64,000 nt of DNA from Arbacia lixula (lineage: Eukaryota > Echinodermata > Echinoidea > Arbacioida > Arbaciidae), in the NCBI GenBank assembly GCA_963669155.1, contig OZ022577.1:30250053-30314052 (forward strand). Direction: 5' to 3'. Position 1 is the first letter of the stretch, and every line of letters begins with the position of its first letter. Shown one piece after another: positions 32,813 through 45,104 of this stretch. A model generated the notes under the pieces. That model had not been told where the DNA came from and searched no databases. It saw nothing but the letters and a program-made list of their open reading frames with translations. The position numbers and the translations under genes are program-made.

Positions 32813-35263
32813 TCCAGCTCGCGTCAATTCACCACAACGTGAGACTGCTAACCCGGCTATGTGGGAGAGTAGCAAGCCTGTACATAGCTGTGAAGATTTT
32901 CAACAAGATCCCTGACGGCAACCAAATTGGGAGCATCTGGGATAAAGCAAACGGAAAGCCAACAAGAAAGTGAAGGACCATATATCTGTAAAGAAAGTCC
33001 AGCGCATTTTGCAGGAGGTCTAAGCCACCTTGGATCAACGATGCATACACACTCTAATAAACAGCATGCTGGAGAGGTGAAGTGATCAAAGCAGATGCTA
33101 GACCTATTAATTAGTGAACACTGCTTTCATGATGTTTATTCAAAGTAAAACATAGAGTGACATGTAATCAGTGAGGCGTGAAAGTTCGGAAACATGGGTG
33201 ATTCTTTTGTTATTCGTGTAGGAGCTGACACAAATTGCAAAAGTGCAAGTGTTCTTTCACATCTTTTTCACATAAAATGCATGATTCCCCACCAGCACTG
33301 CCATCAAATGTCAGACACCTATCCGTCATTATTTATGCAAGGGAATTTTATATCCATTTCTGTTGAATGATCCAAATCGGAAAAAATACCTTTGGGATAT
33401 ATGAAAATATGAGTCCACATGAAAAATGCCGATTTTAGTCGGCAACAACTGTTTTAATACATGTAATATACCAAAAGCTTTGCTTACTCTACGAACAATA
33501 TGGTTAAGTCAGGTGACTAGCTATGCCAACACCCAGGAAATTACGTTAACTTGTACAAAAACTCCTCAGCCTGGATTTATGCATTGAGTGAAGATGTGTC
33601 GGTACACGAAATTCAACTCATTTGGTTTTCTTAATAGTAAGGTAAGTGGTTCGTACGTAAATCTTCCAAGATGTTTGTAAAACATTCATCATTAGTATTT
33701 ATGATTACAAAAAGTTTCTTTTTAGATGAAGCTTTCTTCCTTAGATCAGAGTTCCAATTCTTTCAAAGCATTTTAAACAAATAATTAATGATTAAGTAGT
33801 ATATATATATATATATATATATAGATATATGCATGCAATAATGCAGAAATGGTGAAGAAGAGATTGAACGGTAATCTTAACTTTTTTGTTAAAATAGGTT
33901 AGCTTTCATTTGAACTGGCCCAGAAACAATTTGTGTGCATTCAATTTTGGGCAATTCCACGATAAAGTGGACATGACAATCAAAATTGTAAAACTTCCGA
34001 ACCATAGTAATTTCGGTATCAAATTGAAGCTGGAAATTGAAGTTTTAAAAGATACCTATTCTATTTTTTGATATGCTACTAACAACCAATTAAACAGGCA
34101 TATATAATTAACATAATACAAATTGATACTTTAGAGCTGTCTGTTCCTATATTGCACATTTCTGTATAGTCGTATAATACCAAATTTCACTCTCATAATG
34201 CACGTTCTAGTTCAAAACTGCATTACCATCAGGTTAAAACAACTAAAATACTATGTACTTCAATTTAGACATCAAAGTCCTGGATTTGGAATTCCCGTAG
34301 TTCAAAAGGTATTATGAATTATTTTGAAGCTTAACTTAGAAGTAGACTGCTACATGAATATGTAGAGTAACCTAAGTTAGTCGTCCTCATGACTTGTTAT
34401 CATTGTACATGTATGCATTGTAAAATGTATGTGTGAATGTGGTGATGTATGGCTGTGTTTTTTTGCGAACAATCATGGATTGATTTGGTTGTTTCCTTTT
34501 CATTAATCAGTCATGTTCACTAAATTCGTGTGAACAATTGTGCATCAACGGGTGGTTTTGGGCAGCTGCTATTTTCATTTGCTTTATATCATATATGTGC
34601 AGTTAATGTTTATAAACATTTTGTGATTCTGAAATAAAACCCATTTGAATTGAATTGAGGTAGAAACCTTGGGATGAAAATACAGCACAAATATTGAACA
34701 AAGTATTGAACAAATAATTTGTTTTATTCGAAGCGCTTCCCTTCAATAACCATTTGATTAATGTAAATGTAATTAAAAGAAAAAGGTCACGGTGTTGTAA
34801 TAACAACTGATATGTTTTAAGATATGATTAAAAATGCAAATATCTATGAGTTGATTTTCATGATGCACAATCTACTGCTATAGGTTTGTCATAAACAGAT
34901 AGTATTACAATAATTTGTGTTTTCAATTTATCAAAACCAATTATCATGATGTTACGGTTAGAAGCTGTCAAATAGTCGTATAATATTTGCCAATTTGAAT
35001 GATAACACGTTCATCCATATCCATATGTTCATAAAGATGCATGAGATGTATAAGTATTTTTATCCCTTTCATAGAAAGACTTGATGATATACTCATGCAG
35101 GTGAAATATCAAGCCTATTCAATGTCTGGAAAGAAATTTTCAGTAGGTTTATTGTTAATTAAGTAAGAGGTCACGGCGCACCGTGCACGTTTTTCTTGTC
35201 AGTGACATATTTTCTCAAATGTCGCATTAAAAAAAAAAAAGATTACGCTTGTATCTACTTATC

Positions 35264-35307
<44 letters not shown>

Positions 35308-36165
35308 CAAGAAGGTCGTAAAGTTGAGAAAGTCATCAATGTTCATGCAGGATGAAGGAAAAGTATGTTTCCTTTGGCTTCACGGCGTGTTCCGGTAGTT
35401 AATAATAGGTCATTAATTGTAAGTTTCTTTCCAAATGATTAATTGTGAAGGTTGTAAAAGGTTCGCATCAAAATATGGTTCTAAAGCTTTACACTTTGTT
35501 ATCTGTGCTTACAATATCAGAATTTTCCCAAAAGTACGTGTCACGGTGTTATCGTGACGCTATGGGCATATGTAATAAGTCAATCAAGTCCCGTCGTGAT
35601 TTTGAAACAAAATCAGCCGTCAATGGTGATTTTGTTACAAAACCAATCGTAACTGGTGATTTCGGGCGAGAATTGATTACATTAAAAAATCACGCATTTA
35701 AATTGATTATGTAAAAAGAAAAATGTTTTGGTCACGTCAATTTTATAACTTAAGCAAAATCACTGTAACAAAATCACTGATTGTGTGACATAAGCAGACC
35801 GGGTACACTTGGCGCCAATTTGTTATTATGTAGACTTTACCACACTTGTCAAGAAATTTAATGTTGAATTTAAGTGGCCATACAATCAGTACTTCAATAA
35901 TAATGATTAATGGCCAACTGGAATTTTTAAGAGTTATGGCGAATTGAAAATCAATGTTACAAAAAAAATCAACAGTTATCCAGTTCATACAGTTTATTCA
36001 GTACAATGATTGTCATGCAACTTAAATTAAGCATATGGGCGTCTCATTGGCAGTGCACCGTTTCTTGTTTGACACAAACCTTAAGATTTGTTACACATCT
36101 TTACTCGGTAATTTGTCGTGGAAGACTAGTTATGTTAAATGAAAGGAACTTTATCTCCAGGATAT
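32813..36165. other. Non-coding, AT-rich
   Basis: No gene recognised. Contains (TA)n at 33799-33830 and 35266-35304. Short open frames lack family features. Confidence 0.45.
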
Positions 36166-36169
36166 TTGA

Positions 36170-36649
36170 AGGGATAGTTCATCCTGAAATCATTTTGGTT
36201 TCAATAAAAAGGAGACAAATTAAAGAAATTAATTGGTGGAGGTTCGACGAAAATTGTTCAAATTTGAATGTGAAGTTTTTATTTTGTGACGTCACGTGCG
36301 AGATGCTCTCCCATATTTTGTGTACATTTTTTTTTTCGAAAATATTCTTTAAAAAAAGATATCCATACTTTTACCTGTGCATTTGATACATAATTGGAAA
36401 TACGTTTTTACAAACATGCCTGTACGAAAAAAAATCACTCCGTTATCAAAAACAGGAAAAAAAAATATGGAATTTATTTCTACACAAACATATGGGAGAG
36501 TACCTCCCATGTGACGTCAAAAAATCAAAACTTTAAAATCAAACAACTTTCTTTTCCTTCGACCAATTTTCGTCAAACCTTAACTAATATGTTTCTTTTA
36601 TGTGCCTCCTTTTATTGAAACCAAAATAATTGCAGAGTGACCTATCCTT
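36170..36649. mobile_element. TTAA MITE family A, copy 4 (480 bp)
   Basis: Ends AGGGATAGTTCATCCTGAA and GAGTGACCTATCCT, the right one followed by TTTAAC containing TTAA; the left target reads TTGA, a decayed match. Inside, GACGTCACGTGCGAGATGCT pairs with GTACCTCCCATGTGACGTCA. Confidence 0.82.
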
Positions 36650-37689
36650 TTAACAAGTAATCTTGAAAAGGCAGTCATAATATTTGTTTTCACGATGTGC
36701 ATGATATGGCGCCCACTTGCGGTTAATAAGAACGATTTGAATTGTCATTGCACATTTTAGTCTCCCGCTTATATCATAAAGTGGACGATGGTAAATGATA
36801 CCTGGACATCAGTCTGTTTATTGCTGCAAGATATTTAGTGGAATTTCTTAAGATAGTTTTGATTCCGTCCATTTTTTCAAAACGATACCTGTTAAAATGT
36901 GAACAAATAGGCCATTTATTTGTTCACTTGCTAAAACACCAGTCTGTAGATTGCAAGATAGTGAAAGCATTTTGCAAGTTCTTTCTTGATTTTATAAAAT
37001 GGGTAAGAGATAGAATGTTATAGAATGGATTTAAATATCTCCTATGAATTCTCCCATTACAGTAAGTTTTCCGATAGGGCATTCTGATTTGCGTTATAGC
37101 GAAAATTATGAAGTTTTAATCTGGTCTACTTATTTTGGAGATAAAATCGCAAAAAAAGGTATTGAAACAATTGAACTTGCCAAATGTGCGGTAAATTATT
37201 GCCATGCGTCGCACTTTGTTGCGCCTCGTGTGTTTAAACCGTGACAAGTGACATTGTGCACACAATTCGTACCGACCCAAGCAAAACTGCAGCATTTGTA
37301 TACTTCTGCATGTGTATAAGGTGTATGTATGTGTGTGTACTGTATGAATGTGTGCGTACGTGTGTGTGTGTGTGGATGTGTGTGTGCGTGTACGTGTATA
37401 TGCGCTATATCCCCTTCTCCCTCTTTATGCGTGTATCCACTCCCCCCCCCCCCCCCCCCAACCCTTTCTCTCTTTCTCTGTATTTCTATTTGAACCTGTT
37501 GTTTCAGATAAGGTACATTTTACTTTCAATTGACAATATAGATTAGTTACATTAAGGATGATCATTGGTTATATAAACGTGTACATGGCTGTACATACTA
37601 GAGATGTGTAAACCTTTATGTTGCGTTTACCTCGCGCTTAGCTTGCATAGCTGCACATTCATTTTTGTAATAGCTTTCTTTTTGGTCTT
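36650..37689. other. Non-coding with simple repeats
   Basis: A GT-rich microsatellite (about 37330-37410) and a poly-C run (37442-37458). No gene recognised. Confidence 0.45.
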
Positions 37690-38105
37690 TCGTCTTATCA
37701 AATTCAAATATTAAAACTCATTCAAAACTCAGCACTGCGACTCATAGCACGAACAAAGAAACACGAATCAACATGCCCGGTCTTAGCACATTTACATTGG
37801 CTCTCCATTCCGTCCCGTATCGAGTTTAGAGTCTTTCACTAACTTACCAATGTTTCCACCATTCTGCTCCATCACATCTTACTGAATTGTTAATACGGTA
37901 CAAACCAGAAAGAATACTTCGTTCTAGTAAATTACAAAGTCATTAATCCATGTCCCACAAGTGATTACAAAATCTTACGGGGAAAGGTCATTTTCACTTG
38001 CTGCCACTGTTCAATGGAATAACCTGCCGGATAACCTCTTAAACTTACCAACATACGAACAGTTTAGAACTAATTTGAAAACATATTTGTTTCGTTGTTT
38101 GTAAG
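37690..38105 (+). pseudogene. LINE (CR1/L2-like) 3'-end remnant, heavily decayed
   Basis: Reading across frames gives ILKLIQNSALRLIARTKKH, PVLAHLHWLSIPSRIEFR, HHILLNC-type and finally FENIFVSLF or, in the neighbouring frame, KTYLFRCL before TAA. This order is the usual C-terminal end of CR1/L2-type ORF2 proteins. Several stops and frameshifts show it is inactive. It is followed after about 40 bp by a TTAA MITE. Confidence 0.75.
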
Positions 38106-38149
38106 TATTACAATTATGAACCCAGTGCATCAGTTTTTTTATTCCTTAA

Positions 38150-38669
38150 AGACAGCCCGTCCCTTTTTCAGATCACCACAAAAACATCGAAACATTGGAA
38201 AAACATATAGATAAGTGTTAGCAAGGTGTATATTCATAATTTCAAACTGATACGTAGTGTTAAATTCAAATAATGCACGTAAACTACGTCTGATTAATAA
38301 TCTTTACCTCAGGCTCTTAGCAGTTTGTGTTGAAATATCTGCTCTATTGATTAATCTGTTTATTAAAATATAAAACGCATTATGGAAAACATTGTTCTAT
38401 AGAAGGTATCATCTCCAAAGTTTGGTAATTACTTATAAAATTAGGATTTCACACATGCATAAGAACCACATAGATACTGTAACAAAGACTAATACTTTTT
38501 TCGTAGTACGGAAAAAGTCGGTTTGAAATTAAACAGCTGAATTTTTTTACATATACAGAAAGCTTCAACATGCTATATTCTTAGAAATGGTCTTGAATCA
38601 CACTTTCTTCAATTTTCGATCGTGATAGACGATTTCAAATTTTAAGCTTGCAAAAGGGACGGACAATCT
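38150..38669. mobile_element. TTAA MITE family D, copy 1 (520 bp)
   Basis: Flanked by TTAA at 38146-38149 and 38670-38673. Ends AGACAGCCCGTCCCTTTTTC and GCAAAAGGGACGGACAATCT form an imperfect inverted repeat. The interior, containing GATACGTAGTG, TCTTAGCAG and TTTTTTCGTAGTACG, is not palindromic and not coding. Nearly identical along its whole length to 61646-62165. Confidence 0.88.
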
Positions 38670-38673
38670 TTAA

Positions 38674-39734
38674 GCTTCTGTCTTTGTAAGTGCAAAGAGA
38701 CACGCAATTTTGCCTATACAAAAATGTTAAGTTGCTATTATCATTATAACCATACAAATATACTCTGGAACATGAAGTACTGTGTTTATAAAGGGAATGA
38801 TACATGTATTCTATAGGAGCCTTCTGTGTCGAGCTGCCGATTGCGTGTTTTCAAGCTACAGTGGTTGTAATGACGGGTCGTAAATGAAAAGTCTATGACC
38901 ATACAAAGATTATATAGCATTAGTGCTTTCGTAATAATGATATCGTCATACCTTTAACCAAAATACCATGCACCAGTTCCTGGGAAGTTGCTGACAAAGT
39001 ACGGGCACCCAAAGTAAAAGTCAAACGTTTGATAAATAAGACATTACGTTCCAAGTTTGCATGACCTTAAAAAGAAAAACATATTCAGTGCCTCGGTCCT
39101 GTAGATTTTAGCAGAGAGCAAAGCAAATACGATTCAAACGTTTAATGAATAAAACATCATGCTTCAAGTTTGCGTGTCCTTAACAAACATTCAGTGCTTT
39201 CGTACGCTTTAACAAAACTGTACTCTTTACTCAAATACCAGGTATATTTTTCGTAAGTCATATCATTTCATCAGAGTGCACGGACATGTTCATTTCATTA
39301 ACTAATCATTGACATATTTGCGTGTCACCGTCTCTTATACTATGATGCACTGCATAGCAAAACTTAAGTATCAGTTCATCAGCGAAATATATCCCTATCT
39401 TTTAATAAATGTCGTAATCACATATTACATGTACGTCATATCGTTCAGTGCTCTGGTGGCAATATTGAACCTCACACTTTAGAGGAAGAATCATTACTCG
39501 ACACATCCTTGATAAGACAACAATGAACGTCTCACTTTTCAACAGTATTTTCGCCTACCAAGCCCCTCTTTTAAAATCAAAATTAACCAATTGGGCGCAC
39601 GGAAAGGCTCTAAAGCTCTGAACTTGGTGTGCCACATGGGTATTTCTCTACAACTATTACACAGTAATCTCATACTGCCCAGATGTTTATTGGGTACACC
39701 ATGTACACAGAGAGTTACAAGATCACACACACAC

Positions 39735-39775
<41 letters not shown>

Positions 39776-41480
39776 AACACAAACACACTTATTTATGTAT
39801 AAACACACACACACACACAACACACACACACTCCCTTCCTCTTGGCGGAATGTACTTTGTTGCAGCAATGGCACCAAAACATACATGGCATTCCATCAAT
39901 CATGTATCACCATCTTTACTTTAATAACCCTTAACTTACAAGTTGTGGATTATTTCACCATCAATACACACAAACCCTTTAGATCAGCTGTTGATCTGAT
40001 ATACATAGGGTTAAAAGGAAATTAAATCGTTAAGCTTGTCCCTATGCTGATGTAAACGGCTTGCCCTGAAATGCGGTCGGAGTGCGCAAGTACACACACC
40101 CAGCTCACCTGGTTCTGTACTGTAACCAATGTGTTTACTTAAGCAATGGGGATCATCGAGGGACATCGGCGCCTCAAGAGCTGTGTAAATGGCAGGGGGA
40201 GATGTGACGTACGGTGCAAATATGAAATGATTATGCGAGGTGTGCATTATGTTTAAAGGGCGCAGGTGCGATGTAAGACTCATTAGGTCATCCGTTTTTT
40301 ATAACCTGTGGATTTACAGTATTACATGCGTCATTATGACCGAATAGGATACTTTGTGGGGTTGATAACCACAGAAAACGATGAACTCAAACAAAATCAT
40401 TTTCAGTACAAGTTTTCTCACATTTTGTTTTAGAATCGTAATGACTATCCATAGCTAACTAACAAAATGTTGATATCGCAAGAGAAGAAATTGAGAGGTT
40501 TAATGATGTAAATTGCACTAATTCTAACGTGCAGTGGGGTGGGACGGAGGTTAACTTTGTTATTATCAGGATCCTAATACTGATAAACGAAAGGAATATC
40601 AACCTAGACTTAAGACAAAACAGAGTTAAACAAAGTGAAATAAAGGAGCAAAATAATTTTTCGTGATGATGTATACATTATCAGAATGTAAAAAATGATC
40701 GCAATTAACAATGATGTAGAGTTCCATGCCCCACACTTTAAGCAGCAAGATAAAACAGACACGATCCAAAATGGTCAAGAAATAAAGGAGAATCTGGATT
40801 TGCTCCCTGCTAATGAATGTGCATGGATGCCACGTAGCTTATCACCCTAACAGACGGATTTGACATTGCATGATAATAAAAACACACACTTGACTTTTCA
40901 AGCTGAAGAAAATAAAATTACATACGAGAAGAGCATTAAAAAATAATGTGTTTTCAAAAATGTGGAGAAACGAAGGATGAAAAAATTGTGTGCTTTAATA
41001 ACTCATATTTTTTTTAATTAAAAAATATATGATTTTCACAAATCTGTTCAGACAGGTAGTCAAAAATGCAGGACGACGAGAGCGACGACGACGGATGACA
41101 GACGACCGACATGACGCCATGACATGAGTTCTTCGATCTGGAGTGAGCCCGCGGATGACCACAGCTTAAACTCCTGTGCCAGACAGAGCGATCCTGTATG
41201 GAATACACACGTAAAGCTGGTGCAAGAATGTCTCAATACCGCTTGAAGGAAGGCTCTAGTCAACGCTAGTTAGATAAATTACTGAGGAGAAAGTTAGGAA
41301 GGTTTTAATGATGATAACATTGACATTTTGTCGTAGCAAAATTGGCAACTCGGTGATGCGATGTCCCATAAATTGGTTTTCATTCTGATCTTTTTTTTAT
41401 AGAGGCATGTGTGTAAAAACATTTGTCTAATAGTGCATCAAATACAAAAGTAAAATTGCATGTATCCTTTTGGAAAAATG
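38674..41480. other. Non-coding, AT-rich
   Basis: Contains a (CACATA)n/(CA)n microsatellite at 39725-39830. A GACGAC-rich patch at 41070-41105 produces open frames with no family resemblance. Confidence 0.45.
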
Positions 41481-41499
41481 GACACATAAAAACAGAATA

Positions 41500-41672
41500 G
41501 TACCATATGCGAGAGCAATTCGCACATGACGTCACAACATCAAATACATGTATTACATATCATAACTTTCTTTTCCTTTGACGGATTTTCGTCAAAATTA
41601 ATCTTAACTCACATGTTAGTTCATGTTCCTGTTTTTATGAAAACCAAGTTAAGTTTAGAGTTGATATTCCCT
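41500..41672. mobile_element. TTAA MITE family A, copy 5 (right half)
   Basis: CATATGCGAGAGCAATTCGC, CATGACGTCAC, CTTTCTTTTCCTTTGACGGA and the end GAGTTGATATTCCCT before TTAA (41673-41676) match the right arm of copy 1. The left arm is missing or unrecognisable. Confidence 0.72.
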
Positions 41673-41676
41673 TTAA

Positions 41677-42241
41677 AGGTCGTGAGGGAATGTAGGTAAA
41701 CATTTAGAACAGCTTTTGCAATATGAACTTCACCAAATAACAAACTGTGAAAATAATTCATTTCAATTATTTTTTTTAATGAATGTCTTTTTTTAATGGA
41801 AATAAAAAAACAAAATATTGCGTAAGAAGATGAACAAAAACTAAAATGTTGCTGTATTTTCAAGTGCATATACACAACGTATCACGATTAATGATTTGAT
41901 TTTCTGCATTTTTATTATTTTTTTTATTCAGGGCGAGGAGAGACGAGAGCCTGTCGATTTTCGGCACAACAATTCCAGCAAACAAGTAAATTCTGAGAAT
42001 TCAGATATATTGTACTCTCGTGCATGTGTACAGTACAGTATCCCCTGCATGTAATAGTGTAGCTTCTGTGAAATATGATTGAACGTAAGATGCATTATCA
42101 TATCAAGTGATGTCTTTAATTCACACCCCTCTCTATTCCCCCTCTCTTTCCTCACCCTCTATTTCATTATATATGCCTCCAATGCACATCCATTCTCTTT
42201 ATGTCTCATCCCTCTCTCTTTCTCAATCATTCCGGCCTACC

Positions 42242-42295
<54 letters not shown>

Positions 42296-42630
42296 ATCTC
42301 TCTATGTTTAATGAATACATCTAATATCTAATCATCTATTTAACATTATTGAATGCAGGCAGACCACCCCCCCCCCCACCCCTCCCTACCTTTCCATTGT
42401 ACAGAACAACTCAGACACCAGATTTTTACATTTGTTCATAATTATATTCCTCACAGAAACATTCTTTTCAGTCAATGCAATTTTCTCAAAATAGCAACAT
42501 TTTAGGGGGTTAGGGGGATACGCTTGACTACCAGTACACACAACACAGGGATCAAACATAATGTCTCAATCAGACTATACACTATAATGGAAATCAAGAA
42601 GCCACACTGACGAGATGAACTTTTTTTGTA
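41677..42630. other. Non-coding with poly-C and (CT)n
   Basis: Poly-C plus (CT)n at 42240-42305 and a second C run at 42366-42378. No gene recognised. Confidence 0.45.
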
Positions 42631-42631
42631 C

Positions 42632-42637
42632 TTTATT
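42632..42637 (-). promoter_or_regulatory. Candidate distal polyadenylation signal of the LC3C-like gene
   Basis: AATAAA on the minus strand (TTTATT on plus). It lies 10.4 kb below the stop codon and at the edge of a repeat-poor block. It is only a candidate, since the hexamer is common in AT-rich DNA. Confidence 0.2.
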
Positions 42638-44557
42638 GAAAAAAAAATTGCTTTTTACATAGTTATTTAATGCAATAATAATACATGAAGATATTCACCC
42701 TCTCCGTCACTTTGTTAATGCAATTTTTTGTAGCAACCAATACAAAATATATAATTGTTATACACATACATCCATCATTATGATCAAATATATTAAACAG
42801 ATATTCTTAATCTATGCACTGTACATGCTCTCCATGTATAGTCTACATTTCGTAGATGTATGATTAGTAAGTTAGTTACAAAGACCTTCATGAGAAAGCA
42901 TTGTGTATTAATTTATCTTGGTTATTGCAGACCTTTTACACAAGGACATAGATGAGACCAGACGGCCCTCATGGTTAGATAATGCAAACCAAACATGCAG
43001 TCAAACCAATTGCACATTTGATGCTTGCTGCTCAGTCTAGCCTATAGATCACAAGTTTGAGTTGAATACCCATCGAGATAAATCATCACCTGATACATTT
43101 ATAATTATGTTGTCACATGGACGGTAAACGTCACTTTGAAAAACTCATGTTCTTAATTTACCCTACACTATCGGCATGTTTCTGGAAACTGAATCCATTT
43201 GTAAAGGGATACATCAAACACATAGAAGGAATTTAGAGTAGGATCCTGATCATCTCTATACCAGCACCACATCCATATAGAATATCCCACCGATCCAGGA
43301 TCTTCCACATATTCTATTACACTATCATGTAGTCACAAATGGTAGTGACTGTGTTTATATACACATACATGTAGGAATACACGTACTTATACCATGAACT
43401 ATCCATGCACGCACTGTGTGCATCATGCATATCGGAATATATATATCCCATTTTTAATAGAAAAAAACAGTAGAACAAACCCAAACTTAAACATAAAACA
43501 CTCTTACAACGTCACCATACACAAATACCTAATCACAATGTCACACTCAAATTCACTTCACAAAAACAAACTCAAATTAGGTGAGTGTCACAAAATATTA
43601 ATCGCTGGAACCATAGTCCGGCAACAAATTGTACGGGACTTGTTGAAAAATAATTTGATTGTATTGAGTGGTACAAAGATGGAGTGCACTCTAAACCCCT
43701 ATTTTTTTTTCTTTAGACCAGTAATTTTCATGATGTGTTATCAAGATGAGAAATATATTCCTCTAACACGATCATCCAACTAAAACATAAATAAAATGCA
43801 ATCTTCTAACATAGACATGACATCATACCTTGATTCCACACATTTCTTGCACAACACAAACCAATTTAATTTGAACTCCCTGTCATGCAGGCAATAGTAC
43901 ACATGTACAATAAGTGAACTATATCACCCTTGGTTCATGGACACACTTGTCATAAAAGGAATGCATATCAAAGTGAGATTCTAGATGACCATTCATCTCA
44001 AAATAAACCACAGGAGGCAGGTGAACACTAAAAAATTGCATTTAGGAGACATTTTACACTTTTCCTATGAGACAACATTGACAACACCTGGGGAATGCTC
44101 TCCATTACAAATACCAGTACTGAAGCTTTCTAGGTTGGACTTAAATTGCACAATGTGGCACATTTGCAAAAGGAAAGCACATTTTCACGGTACTTCTGGT
44201 GAGTTCTTGGTTGATTTAAGCAGTAAATGTTACATTTGGTGAAAGGGGGAAATATAATACACACAGTACACAAACAAGACTGTTTTTTTTAATGATGTAC
44301 CAAAGTATGCACTCATGCATATTGTTAAATACTGAAACAATATTTTACTGTTCTACATCACACATATGGTAGTTCAGAATGCTATGAATACTATCATGAT
44401 ACCATACATAAATCATGATCACTTCCTACTCAGTGTATATGGGTGATTTTCAGTTAGTAATATATTTTCCCCATTGATATCGCATTAGTTTACATTCTTG
44501 ACCTAAAAGTTCATGTACACCACTTTTCCTCTTGCACTAGTACAAAAATATTTATTT

Positions 44558-45104
44558 ACAAGTTATATATAAACTACTGCGCCTCTCTGTATCTCTCTCT
44601 ATTTCTTGAGCATTCAAGCCAATTAGTCCATAAATATACATATCTCACAATACCCATAGAGAACGTGATTATTTCTAGATACTATTTGCACCAAATGTAT
44701 TACTCATAATACAGAAATATAAAATAAATGATGATACACAAAACATCAAGAAAATGAATAACAAAAACAAGTTGAAAATATACTGCATAATACAATTGAG
44801 AAGTATAAAAATTTTGTCGGCATATGAGTTGCGAGACACACCCAGTGTATGGCTTACCATGATACATGTACAGGTAGTCAAAATTTAGGGGAAAACAGTA
44901 TTATGCATGCATAGCAGCCCAAAGAATGACATTTTGGCACAAACCATAAGTAGCAGATCAGACAAAAGTGAAAAATGGGTGATGAAAAAGGCGTGACTCT
45001 ATAGAATACATGTTTTCCCCCCTCCCCCACAAGTTATATATAAAATACTGTGCCTCTCTCTGTCTTTATTTCTTGAGCATTCAAGCCAATCATTCCATTT
45101 ATAT
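44558..45104. repeat. Dispersed direct duplication (about 80 bp, 471 bp apart)
   Basis: ACAAGTTATATATAAA, GCCTCTCT and ATTTCTTGAGCATTCAAGCC followed by AAT recur in order at 44558-44640 and 45029-45104. The TAGAATACATGT motif is also doubled around the second copy (45001, 45115), each followed by a C-rich run. Confidence 0.8.

Noticed and set aside
41060-41263. 67-residue minus-strand open frame as a possible exon
   Set aside because: No convincing splice sites or similarity; part of a GACGAC-rich patch.
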